Shown piece by piece: positions 18,647 through 26,708 of a stretch of DNA of 43,064 bases. Origin of the DNA: Candidatus Limnocylindrales bacterium (GTDB lineage: Bacteria > Chloroflexota > Limnocylindria > Limnocylindrales > CSP1-4). A program made the translations under genes and the position numbers. Each line of letters opens with the position of its first letter. The first letter of the stretch is position 1. Below the pieces are notes generated by a model. That model had not been told where the DNA came from. It saw nothing but the letters and a program-made list of their open reading frames with translations, and searched no databases. The DNA lies in NCBI GenBank assembly GCA_025450915.1, contig JANWLH010000055.1, positions 1-43,064 of the forward strand, given 5' to 3'.

Positions 18647-18829
18647 TGACAGTCGATCTGGCAGGACGCCCGCAAAGGGCGAGCGGTGCGTTCCGGCGTT
18701 GGGACTGGATGACCGAACAGCGCCGCCGCCGCTAGACAAGACGATCTGCGCCCGGCGCTGATAGGGCATCGAGGATGCCCAGGTGCGGGCCAGCCGCGTC
18801 GCTCGCGGTTGCCGCGGTATCTCGCTGGC

Positions 18830-19268
18830 TCAGCGCCTGCGAGGGCTGTGCGGGGCACCCGCCGACAACTGCGCGAGTCGAGCGTCTCGCGCTGCGTTGG
18901 CGTCCCGTCCGCCAGCGATCTCGTCGCGACGGTCGGACACTCGATCCCGTTGGTCCGCGGAGCCATCGCGCTCGATTGCCGTCCGTTGGCGGGTGCGCCG
19001 GGTCACCTTGCGTGCGGCCGTCCGGGAGTCTCGGGCGGCGCGGGCGTCCTCGTAGGCAGACTCCGCCTCGGGGCTCAGGTGCTCGCGGTCCGCAGCCGCC
19101 TGGTCGCCATCGGCCGCAATCTGGTCCTGGTTCGAATAGGCCTAGGTCCGTGTTCGAAAGCGACTGGTCCGTCTCCGAGCGGCCCTGGTCCGCCGTGCTC
19201 GAGGCCTGGTCGGCGTTCGAGAGGAGCTGGTCCTCAGCCCGTAGTTCATCCATCGGAACGTTGCCCAC
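18830..19268 (-). pseudogene. Coiled-coil D/Q-repeat protein with apparent frameshift
   Basis: Frame 1 MGNVPMDELRAEDQLLSNADQASSTADQGRSETDQSLSNTD, then near 19135-19150 the pattern continues in another frame: NQDQIAADGDQAAADREHLSPEAESAYEDARAARDSRTAARKVTRRTRQRTAIERDGSADQRDRVSDRRDEIAGGRDANAARDARLAQLSAGAPHSPRRR*. Confidence 0.6.
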
Positions 19269-19338
19269 TATCGGACCGGGAGGTTGTCAACGATCGGCGA
19301 CAGACGACCTGTCAGGTCTCTGGCCTACCCTTTCGGTT

Positions 19339-19554
19339 ATGGCCCGACGACCCGACGCCGAGCGTCTCTACCAGGCTCGCCGGGCCACCCTGACCGCGCG
19401 GCTCATCAACCAGGCCGGACTCAGCCCGGAGAGCGCCGAGATGTGGGTTATCGCCTGGGAGGACGAGGCCGAGCTCCGTGGCCGGAGCGGCTGGTCCGTG
19501 TCGTTCTGGGACGGGGCATGGGGATGGATCGAGAAACAGCGCGCGGCTAGCTGA
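19339..19554 (+). CDS. Small W-rich hypothetical protein (71 aa), paralog of 20501-20713
   Basis: MARRPDAERLYQARRATLTARLINQAGLSPESAEMWVIAWEDEAELRGRSGWSVSFWDGAWGWIEKQRAAS; TACCCT 7 nt upstream of ATG. Confidence 0.7.
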   Translation: MARRPDAERLYQARRATLTARLINQAGLSPESAEMWVIAWEDEAELRGRSGWSVSFWDGAWGWIEKQRAAS

Positions 19555-19668
19555 TCTAGCCGTCCACCGCCGCAGACGGGCGCCTTGGCGTTCTCAATAC
19601 ACCTCTCTTGACGCGCCCGCCACACTCATCTTCTGCCCGCCTCCTGCTCGCGGCGGGCGCGCCACGAG

Positions 19669-19701
19669 ACGCCCGGAGTAGCCCCACCCTGCTCCGGGCG
19701 T
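19669..19701 (+). terminator. 10-bp stem hairpin ACGCCCGGAG...CTCCGGGCGT
   Basis: ACGCCCGGAG-tagccccaccctg-CTCCGGGCGT followed by tctc; a second GCCCGCC/GGCGGGC hairpin lies at 19635-19658. Confidence 0.6.
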
Positions 19702-19778
19702 TCTCATGATCCAAAAGCGCGATCTCTGCGAGACTCGGGGGCCCGTAACGCCGAGCCATTCGGGAGACCGAACAAACA

Positions 19779-19985
19779 ATGGACCCCTTCGACCCGGTCG
19801 TGACCCTGGAGTCACTGCACCGCGCCTGGCAGCAGGCCGAGCGGCGCTACCGGGAGCTCCCGCCGGGCTCGCCCGAGGCCGCCGAAGCCCTTGCCGGTGT
19901 CAACGCACTCTGGGCGGCGTACGAGGAGGCACTCGGCAAGGCGCCCCGCCACGGCGCCGTCCGACCGCCCGAGTCCGAGGGCTAG
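19779..19985 (+). CDS. Small hypothetical protein (68 aa)
   Basis: MDPFDPVVTLESLHRAWQQAERRYRELPPGSPEAAEALAGVNALWAAYEEALGKAPRHGAVRPPESEG; helical composition. Confidence 0.55.
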   Translation: MDPFDPVVTLESLHRAWQQAERRYRELPPGSPEAAEALAGVNALWAAYEEALGKAPRHGAVRPPESEG

Positions 19986-20183
19986 GCGCCGGGCCCCCGC
20001 AAGATCCTCGGCCGATTGAGCGGCGGCCGCCATAGGCCGGACCGGGATACGACTGCAATACCGATGGGCTCCGTGACAACCTCTACTGGCGGGTGAGCTC
20101 GGTACAGTCGTCTCCACCACCGGTCGGCCCGGGTCGTCACATTCCCAGTCGGCCGGAGGTCTATCTCCCGCATATCCCTTCAC

Positions 20184-20221
20184 CCGAGAGCCCGACGCCT
20201 GGGGGCGTCCAGGGCTCTCGG
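20184..20221 (+). terminator. Strong terminator hairpin
   Basis: CCGAGAGCCC-GACGCC-tggg-GGCGTC-ca-GGGCTCTCGG (10+6 bp stem, tetraloop) followed by cgtgttt. Confidence 0.75.
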
Positions 20222-20500
20222 CGTGTTTACTGCCGATGGCCCCGCAGACGAGGAGCGGACGCGAGGCCGGCTGAGTAGACGCAGTAACGCCGGCAACCTC
20301 GGGAGTGGAGGGTCCGAGGCGCCGGCGCTACCGCAAGGAGGAACCCGGACCGACCGGTTTGCGAGGAGCCGGTCCGGATGGCGCATATGATCGGTGGCTG
20401 AGTCGTTCCTTCCGATCACAAAAGACCAAGGCCCGTATCAGGCGCCTTGCACGTGGCCGCGCCGTCTGAGGTGACACGTGGACCGCGCTACCCTGCGGCC

Positions 20501-20713
20501 ATGTCCCGCCGTCCTGATCCCCTGAAGCTGTACGCGGCCCATCGCGCCGGCCTCTTCCAGCGGCTCGTCCGTGAGGCGAGGATCGGCGAGGCGAGCGCGG
20601 AAGCGTGGATCGTCGCCTGGGAGTCAGAGGCCCGCCAGCGTGGCCTGGACAGGCGCACAGGCGATTGGTGGGCTCCTGCGTGGGATTGGATCGCGGCGCA
20701 GCCGCGGGACTAG
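20501..20713 (+). CDS. Small W-rich hypothetical protein (70 aa), paralog of 19339-19554
   Basis: MSRRPDPLKLYAAHRAGLFQRLVREARIGEASAEAWIVAWESEARQRGLDRRTGDWWAPAWDWIAAQPRD; TACCCT 6 nt upstream of ATG. Confidence 0.7.
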   Translation: MSRRPDPLKLYAAHRAGLFQRLVREARIGEASAEAWIVAWESEARQRGLDRRTGDWWAPAWDWIAAQPRD

Positions 20714-21232
20714 CCTTGCGACGAGGTCGCCTTCTTGGAGCGGGCCGCGCTGGCAGGCCGCTTCTTGGGCGGACTGCCCGGAGCGGCTCCCCACGGGACA
20801 TGCGACCCGGCGAGTTCGGCCAGAGCCTTCGCCCTGTCGGACATTGCTACGTTGAAGTTCATGCCGGGCTCCATTTCCTCGTCGTCCAGCATGACTACGA
20901 TGCGATGGACCGACTTGAGTCACGGCGGCACCGATATCAAGGGCGATCGGCATGACCGTGGTCGGGGTCGATCCGAAGTCGGGCTTCCGCGTTGAATTGA
21001 ACGCGACGCCGGTGCTCCCTAGATCATCGCCGTCCGGTCCTACGACGTTGAGCCTCAGAACTTGGAGCTTGTCCAGTTCGGCCTCATCGAGCTCGATGAG
21101 CAGCGCTGCCGAGAGTCGTGGGACGGCTGGAAAGGTTGAGGCGAGCACCACGTTGATACCGCCGTCGACAACGTTCAACAGACCGCCCGAAGCGGTCGCG
21201 AAGTCGGCGAGGAATGCCCCGATGACCCTCAC
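20710..21232 (-). pseudogene. DUF6941-like protein with apparent frameshift near 20905-20915
   Basis: MRVIGAFLADFATASGGLLNVVDGGINVVLASTFPAVPRLSAALLIELDEAELDKLQVLRLNVVGPDGDDLGSTGVAFN...MPIALDIGAAVTQVG, then in the neighbouring frame VHRIVVMLDDEEMEPGMNFNVAMSDRAKALAELAGSHVPWGAAPGSPPKKRPASAARSKKATSSQG*. Confidence 0.55.
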
Positions 21233-21579
21233 GCTGGGCCCGTGCGGACCGAGATGTGGGCCATGGTGGTGGTGGTCGCCAGTGTTCCGGCGTTGGCCGT
21301 CGCCCAGATCGTTTCGCGCTGCGGCAGCAGTCTCGCGACGATCGACTTGACAGCGAGCCCTAGAGAGAGCGGTTCCGGCTCGAATTGCTGGACAGTGAGG
21401 GCTGTCGCCGTCTCGGGCAGACGTGCCAGCACCTCAAGGCCCTCCATGACCTGGACGAATGCGCCTCCTGGCTCTCCCTTTAACAGAACAAGGTCGAGCG
21501 CATCGAGGGAATTGAACTCGTCCCGCACAAATGCAAGGGCCTCGTCCCCGGCTCCAGTCGCGCTTCCTGCCACGGCCAA
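21229..21579 (-). CDS. Hypothetical protein, overlaps the DUF6941-like gene
   Basis: GDEALAFVRDEFNSLDALDLVLLKGEPGGAFVQVMEGLEVLARLPETATALTVQQFEPEPLSLGLAVKSIVARLLPQRETIWATANAG...; 4-bp overlap with the following gene. Confidence 0.5.
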   Translation of the reverse strand: MAVAGSATGAGDEALAFVRDEFNSLDALDLVLLKGEPGGAFVQVMEGLEVLARLPETATALTVQQFEPEPLSLGLAVKSIVARLLPQRETIWATANAGTLATTTTMAHISVRTGPA

Positions 21580-21680
21580 TCGAGACCAGTGACGACCAAC
21601 CTAGCGACTTCCACGTGGCCGTCCAATAGCAGCCATACCGCGTCGACTGGCGTTCCGGCCTCCTCACTTCGCCCAGGTGA

Positions 21681-21730
21681 TGCAAGTCGCGTGCCCCACC
21701 ACCCCGCGACACTCGTTTCACCGGGTCGCC
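21681..21730 (+). repeat. Intergenic repeat family copy R1
   Basis: tgcaagtcgcgtgccccaccaccccgcgacactcgtttcaccgggtcgcc; shares CGCGACACTCGTTTCAC with R2. Confidence 0.65.
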
Positions 21731-21750
21731 TCTGAAGCCCGGGCTCGTTG

Positions 21751-22164
21751 CTAGCGATGACGGACGCGCCTATCTCGAGCCAGACCCGCCACCCAAGAAA
21801 CGGCGAGTACCACGATGCCGGCGAGCAGCACCTCGCTGGTATCCGCCGGACCGACCGCCCCGAGGAAGGCATAGAGCAACCCTGCCGCGATCACGAGCGC
21901 ATGTCCGCCCGTTCGATACCTTGTCCAGATCGTCTCCGTCGGAACGTCCCACGACTTCCACGTCCCGCGCGAAATCCAGCGCTGATAGACAAGCATCTGG
22001 CCCCCGCAGAAGAACACGATCATTGCAAGGCCGATGGGCGTCCGGCTCCCAGGAACACGATTGAGGAGCAGCGTCGCAGCGCCGGTAACGAACAGCACCT
22101 CGCCGAGGGCCGTCAGCCACGTCAACGGTGATCGCAGCGGGTTTGGGCGACTCGCGGCCTGCAT
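21751..22164 (-). CDS. Small membrane protein
   Basis: MQAASRPNPLRSPLTWLTALGEVLFVTGAATLLLNRVPGSRTPIGLAMIVFFCGGQMLVYQRWISRGTWKSWDVPTETIWTRYRTGGHALVIAAGLLYAFLGAVGPADTSEVLLAGIVVLAVSWVAGLARD; 4 TM segments. Confidence 0.65.
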   Translation of the reverse strand: MQAASRPNPLRSPLTWLTALGEVLFVTGAATLLLNRVPGSRTPIGLAMIVFFCGGQMLVYQRWISRGTWKSWDVPTETIWTRYRTGGHALVIAAGLLYAFLGAVGPADTSEVLLAGIVVLAVSWVAGLARDRRVRHR

Positions 22165-22185
22165 CGTCACCGCAGAGTACCCCTC

Positions 22186-22240
22186 GCCTGACCCGTGTCC
22201 CACCCCGCGACACTCGTTTCACTCGTTCGACGTGGTGACC
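22186..22240 (+). repeat. Intergenic repeat family copy R2
   Basis: gcctgacccgtgtcccaccccgcgacactcgtttcactcgttcgacgtggtgacc. Confidence 0.75.
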
Positions 22241-22256
22241 GGGCAGGGCCGAGTCC

Positions 22257-22742
22257 CTACCCGGAAATCCTCGCCGGCCCGATGACCGAAGCCGCCGAGT
22301 ACCAGACCAGCGACACAGCGATCTGCGCCGCACATGTGACCCAGAAGCCCCGTGGCGCTCGCCAGACCCAGATCGCCCAGAGGCCGGCCTCGATGAGCAG
22401 GCCCACAACAGCCCCGAGGATGCGTGGTCCATCGCCGACGAACCCTGACGCCTGGGCGGCCGGGAACGCGAGCCCGGTTAGGCTTTCGAACGCGAGAATG
22501 ATCAAGATCGCCCCGGACAGAAACATCCCGACGACTGTGCCTTTCAACGATTGAAGCTGGCGCCGCATCAGCTCCAGTCGCGGCTCCGGGCGAGCCGTCG
22601 CCTCAATCCGAAGAAGGTCGAGGGTCTGCCCCGGCGACATCGGGATGAAGGCCGCAAGGAGGTCGCTTAGGCTCGTTGGACCCTCGATGCAGCGATCTGC
22701 TCGAGAAATTGCGACCCGATACCTGGCGCTCCAGGCCAGCAT
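22257..22742 (-). CDS. Small membrane protein
   Basis: RQLQSLKGTVVGMFLSGAILIILAFESLTGLAFPAAQASGFVGDGPRILGAVVGLLIEAGLWAIWVWRAPRGFWVTCAAQIAVSLVWYSAASVIG. Confidence 0.65.
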   Translation of the reverse strand: MLAWSARYRVAISRADRCIEGPTSLSDLLAAFIPMSPGQTLDLLRIEATARPEPRLELMRRQLQSLKGTVVGMFLSGAILIILAFESLTGLAFPAAQASGFVGDGPRILGAVVGLLIEAGLWAIWVWRAPRGFWVTCAAQIAVSLVWYSAASVIGPARISG

Positions 22743-22886
22743 CAGGACAATAAGGGACCCCCAGCAAGGGGTAGCCCAAAGTCAACGGATCCATCACTAG
22801 GCGCCTCGCATCCCCGGCATTCTGCGCCCCGCCGACACCGCCTAACGAGATAGCACAGGTCGACCCAAGCTTTACTCGTCACCAGG

Positions 22887-22940
22887 TGCCTGACTCGCGT
22901 CACCGGGCGACAGTCGTTTCACAGGTTCGACGTGGTGGCC
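22887..22940 (+). repeat. Intergenic repeat family copy R3
   Basis: tgcctgactcgcgtcaccgggcgacagtcgtttcacaggttcgacgtggtggcc. Confidence 0.75.
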
Positions 22941-22962
22941 CCTACCCAGGGACGGCGGCAAT

Positions 22963-23385
22963 CTATCGGTGCGGCGGGTCAAACCCGCGGGACTGGATCC
23001 ACTCCTCAAACGTTCGCTCCTGCTCGGCGACCGTAGTGACCTGCGCTCTTTCCGCGCGGTCGAAGGTCTCAACACGTTCGTCGTCCGTCGGCCCCCGGCC
23101 CGGAGTAAGCACGTAGGCGATCAGGCCCGCCCCCGTTGACCGTGACATACCGGATGGCCAAACGTCACGGCGAGCGCCTTGGCAGAGGACAAACGCACCG
23201 TCCTGCTCGAGGACCCGTCGGATCGCCAGGAGGCATTCGAAGTAGTCGCGATCGTCTGCCGACAGCGTGCGTCCGTCTTCGAGTCGAAGGTCTAAGTGGC
23301 AGCGCCCGCCCTCCGCCCTAAGCGTCACTGTGGACGAGAGGGTCTCAGCAGCCCAAGCGACTTCCAGTTGCTTCGGTTCACTCAC
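22963..23385 (-). CDS. Hypothetical protein (140 aa)
   Basis: MSEPKQLEVAWAAETLSSTVTLRAEGGRCHLDLRLEDGRTLSADDRDYFECLLAIRRVLEQDGAFVLCQGARRDVWPSGMSRSTGAGLIAYVLTPGRGPTDDERVETFD... Confidence 0.7.
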   Translation of the reverse strand: MSEPKQLEVAWAAETLSSTVTLRAEGGRCHLDLRLEDGRTLSADDRDYFECLLAIRRVLEQDGAFVLCQGARRDVWPSGMSRSTGAGLIAYVLTPGRGPTDDERVETFDRAERAQVTTVAEQERTFEEWIQSRGFDPPHR

Positions 23386-23430
23386 CGCAGCAGCATAGGT
23401 GCTCCCCCTTGAACGCCTCGCGCCCCCACC

Positions 23431-23475
23431 CCTTGCTTGACTCGTGTCACCGGGTGACGGTCACGGTCGGCTAGG
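23431..23475 (+). repeat. Intergenic repeat family copy R4
   Basis: ccttgcttgactcgtgtcaccgggtgacggtcacggtcggctagg; contains palindrome GTCACC-G-GGTGAC. Confidence 0.65.
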
Positions 23476-23529
23476 TATTGCGTCCCGCTCATCATTTGAG
23501 TACGGCAGGGCGGGTGATACCGTCCGTGC

Positions 23530-23865
23530 GTGACTCCCGTCCCTAATGAGCCTCCGACGCTGCTTCCCGGTCGATCTGCTCAGTCATGGATGTGGCGCGG
23601 CGGAATTTCCACTCTCGTGGCCGTGCTCTCGCTTCTCACGTTTCCGGTGGTGTCGGGCTTGCCGGCCGCCATCCAAGTCATCGATGTGGTGATCTTCGGC
23701 ATCGGCTGCATTGTCGCCTTTGCCTCATTCATCCTTGCGACCGGTGCAACGACCCGCGAGGCGGCTGCCGGCTACACCACCCAGAACGGGAGGCAGTATC
23801 GGCATCTGTGGCGGCTCGACCCGCGGACCGGGGCCGCTGTGCGCCGACCTGAGGACGCAGGATGA
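23530..23865 (+). CDS. Small membrane protein (111 aa)
   Basis: MTPVPNEPPTLLPGRSAQSWMWRGGISTLVAVLSLLTFPVVSGLPAAIQVIDVVIFGIGCIVAFASFILATGATTREAAAGYTTQNGRQYRHLWRLDPRTGAAVRRPEDAG. Confidence 0.65.
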   Translation: MTPVPNEPPTLLPGRSAQSWMWRGGISTLVAVLSLLTFPVVSGLPAAIQVIDVVIFGIGCIVAFASFILATGATTREAAAGYTTQNGRQYRHLWRLDPRTGAAVRRPEDAG

Positions 23866-23921
23866 CCGCGCGACCTTGAGCTGACCGTTCTCACCCGAGC
23901 CGCCTGGCGTCCCTGGTCACC

Positions 23922-23960
23922 CCTTGCCTGACTCGCGTCGCCGGGTGACACTCCTGGCGT
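23922..23960 (+). repeat. Intergenic repeat family copy R5
   Basis: ccttgcctgactcgcgtcgccgggtgacactcctggcgt. Confidence 0.65.
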
Positions 23961-24103
23961 GGAGGACGGGACAGGTTCGGAATCGAAGCTCGCGAAACCA
24001 GCTGACAACGCGAGGCCTGAAAGTCAGGCACGGCCTGAGGCCAATCGCAAAGGTGGCTGCAACCTCGGATCCACGTGATCTGATCGGGTTCGGCCATGAT
24101 GAG

Positions 24104-24475
24104 CTAGCGCCGACGCAGACCGACCAGGACCGCCCCCACGACGACGAACGGCAGTAGGCTGACTCCGGCCAGGATGTAGGTGTCCCGCTGCGCGGTCGGG
24201 ATGTCGCGAAGGACCCGGGCGCGAACATCAGCGCGAAGCATCGCCCGAAACCCGACGTCGGGTTCGCCGGCCCGGACCGCGAACCAGACGACCGGGACGG
24301 TGTTCGCCGCGATCCCGGTCGCCGCGATGGCGTAAAGCGGCGCCCCGTCGGTCCCGAACAGCACGGCCAGTCCCAGGCAAAGGACCCCGCCGACGCCGAA
24401 CTCCAGAGCCGAGAAACGGGCGCCGTTCAATCGATTGTGGTTGCGGATGATCTGGATCACAGCCGCATAATGCAC
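24104..24475 (-). CDS. Small membrane protein
   Basis: V/MHYAAVIQIIRNHNRLNGARFSALEFGVGGVLCLGLAVLFGTDGAPLYAIAATGIAANTVPVVWFAVRAGEPDVGFRAMLRADVRARVLRDIPTAQRDTYILAGVSLLPFVVVGAVLVGLRRR. Confidence 0.65.
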   Translation of the reverse strand: MHYAAVIQIIRNHNRLNGARFSALEFGVGGVLCLGLAVLFGTDGAPLYAIAATGIAANTVPVVWFAVRAGEPDVGFRAMLRADVRARVLRDIPTAQRDTYILAGVSLLPFVVVGAVLVGLRRR

Positions 24476-24572
24476 GTGACCAAGACCCAGCGAATCGCCG
24501 TTCGACACCTCTCGGCGACCGGCGGAGCAAGCCGGCTCCGCCCTATCGCTCCGCTCGTGTGCTCGGCAGGAG

Positions 24573-25490
24573 GTGGCCGTGGCCGTTGGCAGGGATCTCG
24601 AGTTGGACGGGATATCCAAACGCTACGGCGATGTCGTTGCGCTCGACGACTTGAGCCTTGAAGTGCCCGCAGGCGAGCTGTCCGGCTTCGTTGGCCGCAA
24701 TGGGGACGGCAAGACGACGGCGATGCGGATCGTCGTGGGCGTCCTCACGCCCGATGCCGGAGCCGTCCGGTTCGGTGGAACGCCGCTGATGGCCGATGCC
24801 CGGCGACAGCTCGGCTACATGCCCGAGGAGCGTGGCCTCTACCCGAAGATGCGCTTGGCCGAGCAGCTGACGTATCTCGCCCAAGTGCATGGGATGGACG
24901 CCTCCGCGGCGCGAGTCGCCGCCGGCACCTGGCTGGAGCGGTTCGGTCTCGCTGATCGGGCAAAGGATGAGGTCCAGGCCTTGAGCCTGGGCAACCAGCA
25001 GCGGGTCCAGCTCGCGGCCGCGCTCGTCTTCGGACCAAACCTGCTGATCCTCGATGAACCGTTCTCGGGACTCGACCCGGTCGCGGTCGATGTCATGAGC
25101 AGCGTCCTCCGAGAGCAGGCGAACGCGGGGGTGCCGGTCCTCTTCTCGAGCCACGAGCTCGAGCTCGTCGAACGGTTGTGCGATCGGGTCGCGATCATCA
25201 ACAAGGGCCGTCTGGTCGCCCATGGCACGGTTGCCGAACTGCGCGTGGGAGCGCCCGAGCGTCGCTGGGTGGACGTGCCCAACGCATCGGCTCGGTGGGG
25301 TGATGGAATCGCCGGCGCGAAGCTGATCGAACGGGCAGGCTCACGCCGGCTCTTCGAGCTCCAGCCGGCCGCGAGTGACCAGGAGCTCCTGCAGGCTGCG
25401 CTCGCGACAGGTCCTGTGGCCGAGTTCCATCGGGTCGAGCCGACGCTCGGCGAGATCTTCCGGGCCGTCCTCGAGGAGGATGCCGCGTGA
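24573..25490 (+). CDS. ABC transporter ATP-binding protein (NatA-like)
   Basis: Walker A GRNGDGKTT, signature LSLGNQQRVQLAAAL, Walker B LLILDEPFSGLDP, H-loop SSHELELVERLCDRV. Confidence 0.96.
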   Translation: MAVAVGRDLELDGISKRYGDVVALDDLSLEVPAGELSGFVGRNGDGKTTAMRIVVGVLTPDAGAVRFGGTPLMADARRQLGYMPEERGLYPKMRLAEQLTYLAQVHGMDASAARVAAGTWLERFGLADRAKDEVQALSLGNQQRVQLAAALVFGPNLLILDEPFSGLDPVAVDVMSSVLREQANAGVPVLFSSHELELVERLCDRVAIINKGRLVAHGTVAELRVGAPERRWVDVPNASARWGDGIAGAKLIERAGSRRLFELQPAASDQELLQAALATGPVAEFHRVEPTLGEIFRAVLEEDAA

Positions 25491-26674
25491 GCGGTGGCCA
25501 GCCGATCATCTACCTCGTCGCCCGGCGCGAGATCCTCCTCCGATTGCGCTCCCGAGCGTTCAAGATCGGGACGGTCGCGATGATTGTGCTGATCGGGATC
25601 GGCATCGTGCTCTTCGACGCACTCGCGCCGAACAGCTCGCCCTCGAGCTCGAGCGTCGGCTTCGTCGGCCCTGCAGCGGCGCTCGAGCCGGTGTTCAAGG
25701 CGGAGGCGGCAGCGGCGGGCACCGCGGTTGTTGTCACTGACGTCGCCGATGTCACCGCCGGCACCGCACAAGTCGATGCCGGGACACTCGACGTGCTGGT
25801 CAGCGGCTCACCCACGGCTCCGGTGGCCGTCGTGACCGACACGGTCCCAGCCGACGTTGAGCAGGCGCTGATTACCGCGGTGCTCGAGGCGCGGCTCGCG
25901 GCCGTCGGCCTGACCCCGACGACGGTGGCGAGCGTTGTGGACGGGACGAACGTCGTCGTCCAGAGCCGCAACCCTGCGGCGCCAGCCGATCCGCAGCGTA
26001 CCGGGGAACTGCTGAGCGCCCTCGCTGTCGCGATCCTGCTCTATGTCTCGCTCGGCTTGTACGGGAGTTTCGTGTCCCAGGGGGTAGTCGAGGAGAAGGC
26101 AACCCGGATGGTCGAGATCCTGCTCGCGACGATGCGCCCGAGCCAGCTGCTGGCGGGTAAGGTCATCGGCATCGGCTTGGTTGGATTGCTCCAACTCTCG
26201 ATCGTCGGGGCGGCCACCCTGGTCATCGTGGCCGTGACCCATGGCGTAGCCCTGCCGGCCGTCGGACCGCTCGCCGTGCTGGGCGACGTGGGCTGGTTCA
26301 TGTTGGGCTTCCTGTTCTATGCCCTCGCGTTCGCGGCGCTGGCGGCAACCGTCTCGCGCCAGGAGGAAGCCACCAGCGCCACGACGCCGATCACGGTCTT
26401 TCTCGTTTTGGGCTACCTCCTCGTCTTCCTGGTCCTGCCCGATCCGAGCAGCGCCTTCAGCACGTTCGTCTCGATCCTGCCGCCGTTCGCACCGGTCGTC
26501 ATGTCGCTGCGGATCGCGACCGGCGACGCACAGCTCTGGCAGGTGGCCCTCGCGATCGTCCTCATGGTCGCCAGCATCGGCGGCTTGACCTGGGTCGCCG
26601 GCCGGATGTACGCCAACTCGGTCCTGCGGATCGGCAAGCGCGTGCAACTCAGCGACGCGTTCCGAGGCCACTGA
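25487..26674 (+). CDS. ABC-2 type permease (NatB-like)
   Basis: ABC-2 architecture: TM, large extracytoplasmic domain, then LYVSLGLYGSFVSQGVVEEKATRMVEILLATMRPSQLLAGKVIGIGLVGLLQL. 4-bp overlap with the ATPase gene. Confidence 0.95.
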   Translation: MSGGQPIIYLVARREILLRLRSRAFKIGTVAMIVLIGIGIVLFDALAPNSSPSSSSVGFVGPAAALEPVFKAEAAAAGTAVVVTDVADVTAGTAQVDAGTLDVLVSGSPTAPVAVVTDTVPADVEQALITAVLEARLAAVGLTPTTVASVVDGTNVVVQSRNPAAPADPQRTGELLSALAVAILLYVSLGLYGSFVSQGVVEEKATRMVEILLATMRPSQLLAGKVIGIGLVGLLQLSIVGAATLVIVAVTHGVALPAVGPLAVLGDVGWFMLGFLFYALAFAALAATVSRQEEATSATTPITVFLVLGYLLVFLVLPDPSSAFSTFVSILPPFAPVVMSLRIATGDAQLWQVALAIVLMVASIGGLTWVAGRMYANSVLRIGKRVQLSDAFRGH

Positions 26675-26708
26675 GCACAGGGTGAGACGATGAACGGATC
26701 GTGCACCC

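Noticed and set aside
16560-20800. Phage prophage module
   Set aside because: Terminators and small ORFs look phage-like, but no capsid, terminase, portal, tail or lysis gene was recognised anywhere in the window.
21681-23960. Interpretation of R1-R5 as CRISPR or integron attC sites
   Set aside because: Spacing of 490-700 bp with ORFs between copies excludes CRISPR. The repeats lack paired GTTRRRY/RYYYAAC attC ends and no IntI-type integrase insertion was recognised. Isolated GTTAGGC (about 16353) and GCCTAAC (about 22841) are singletons.
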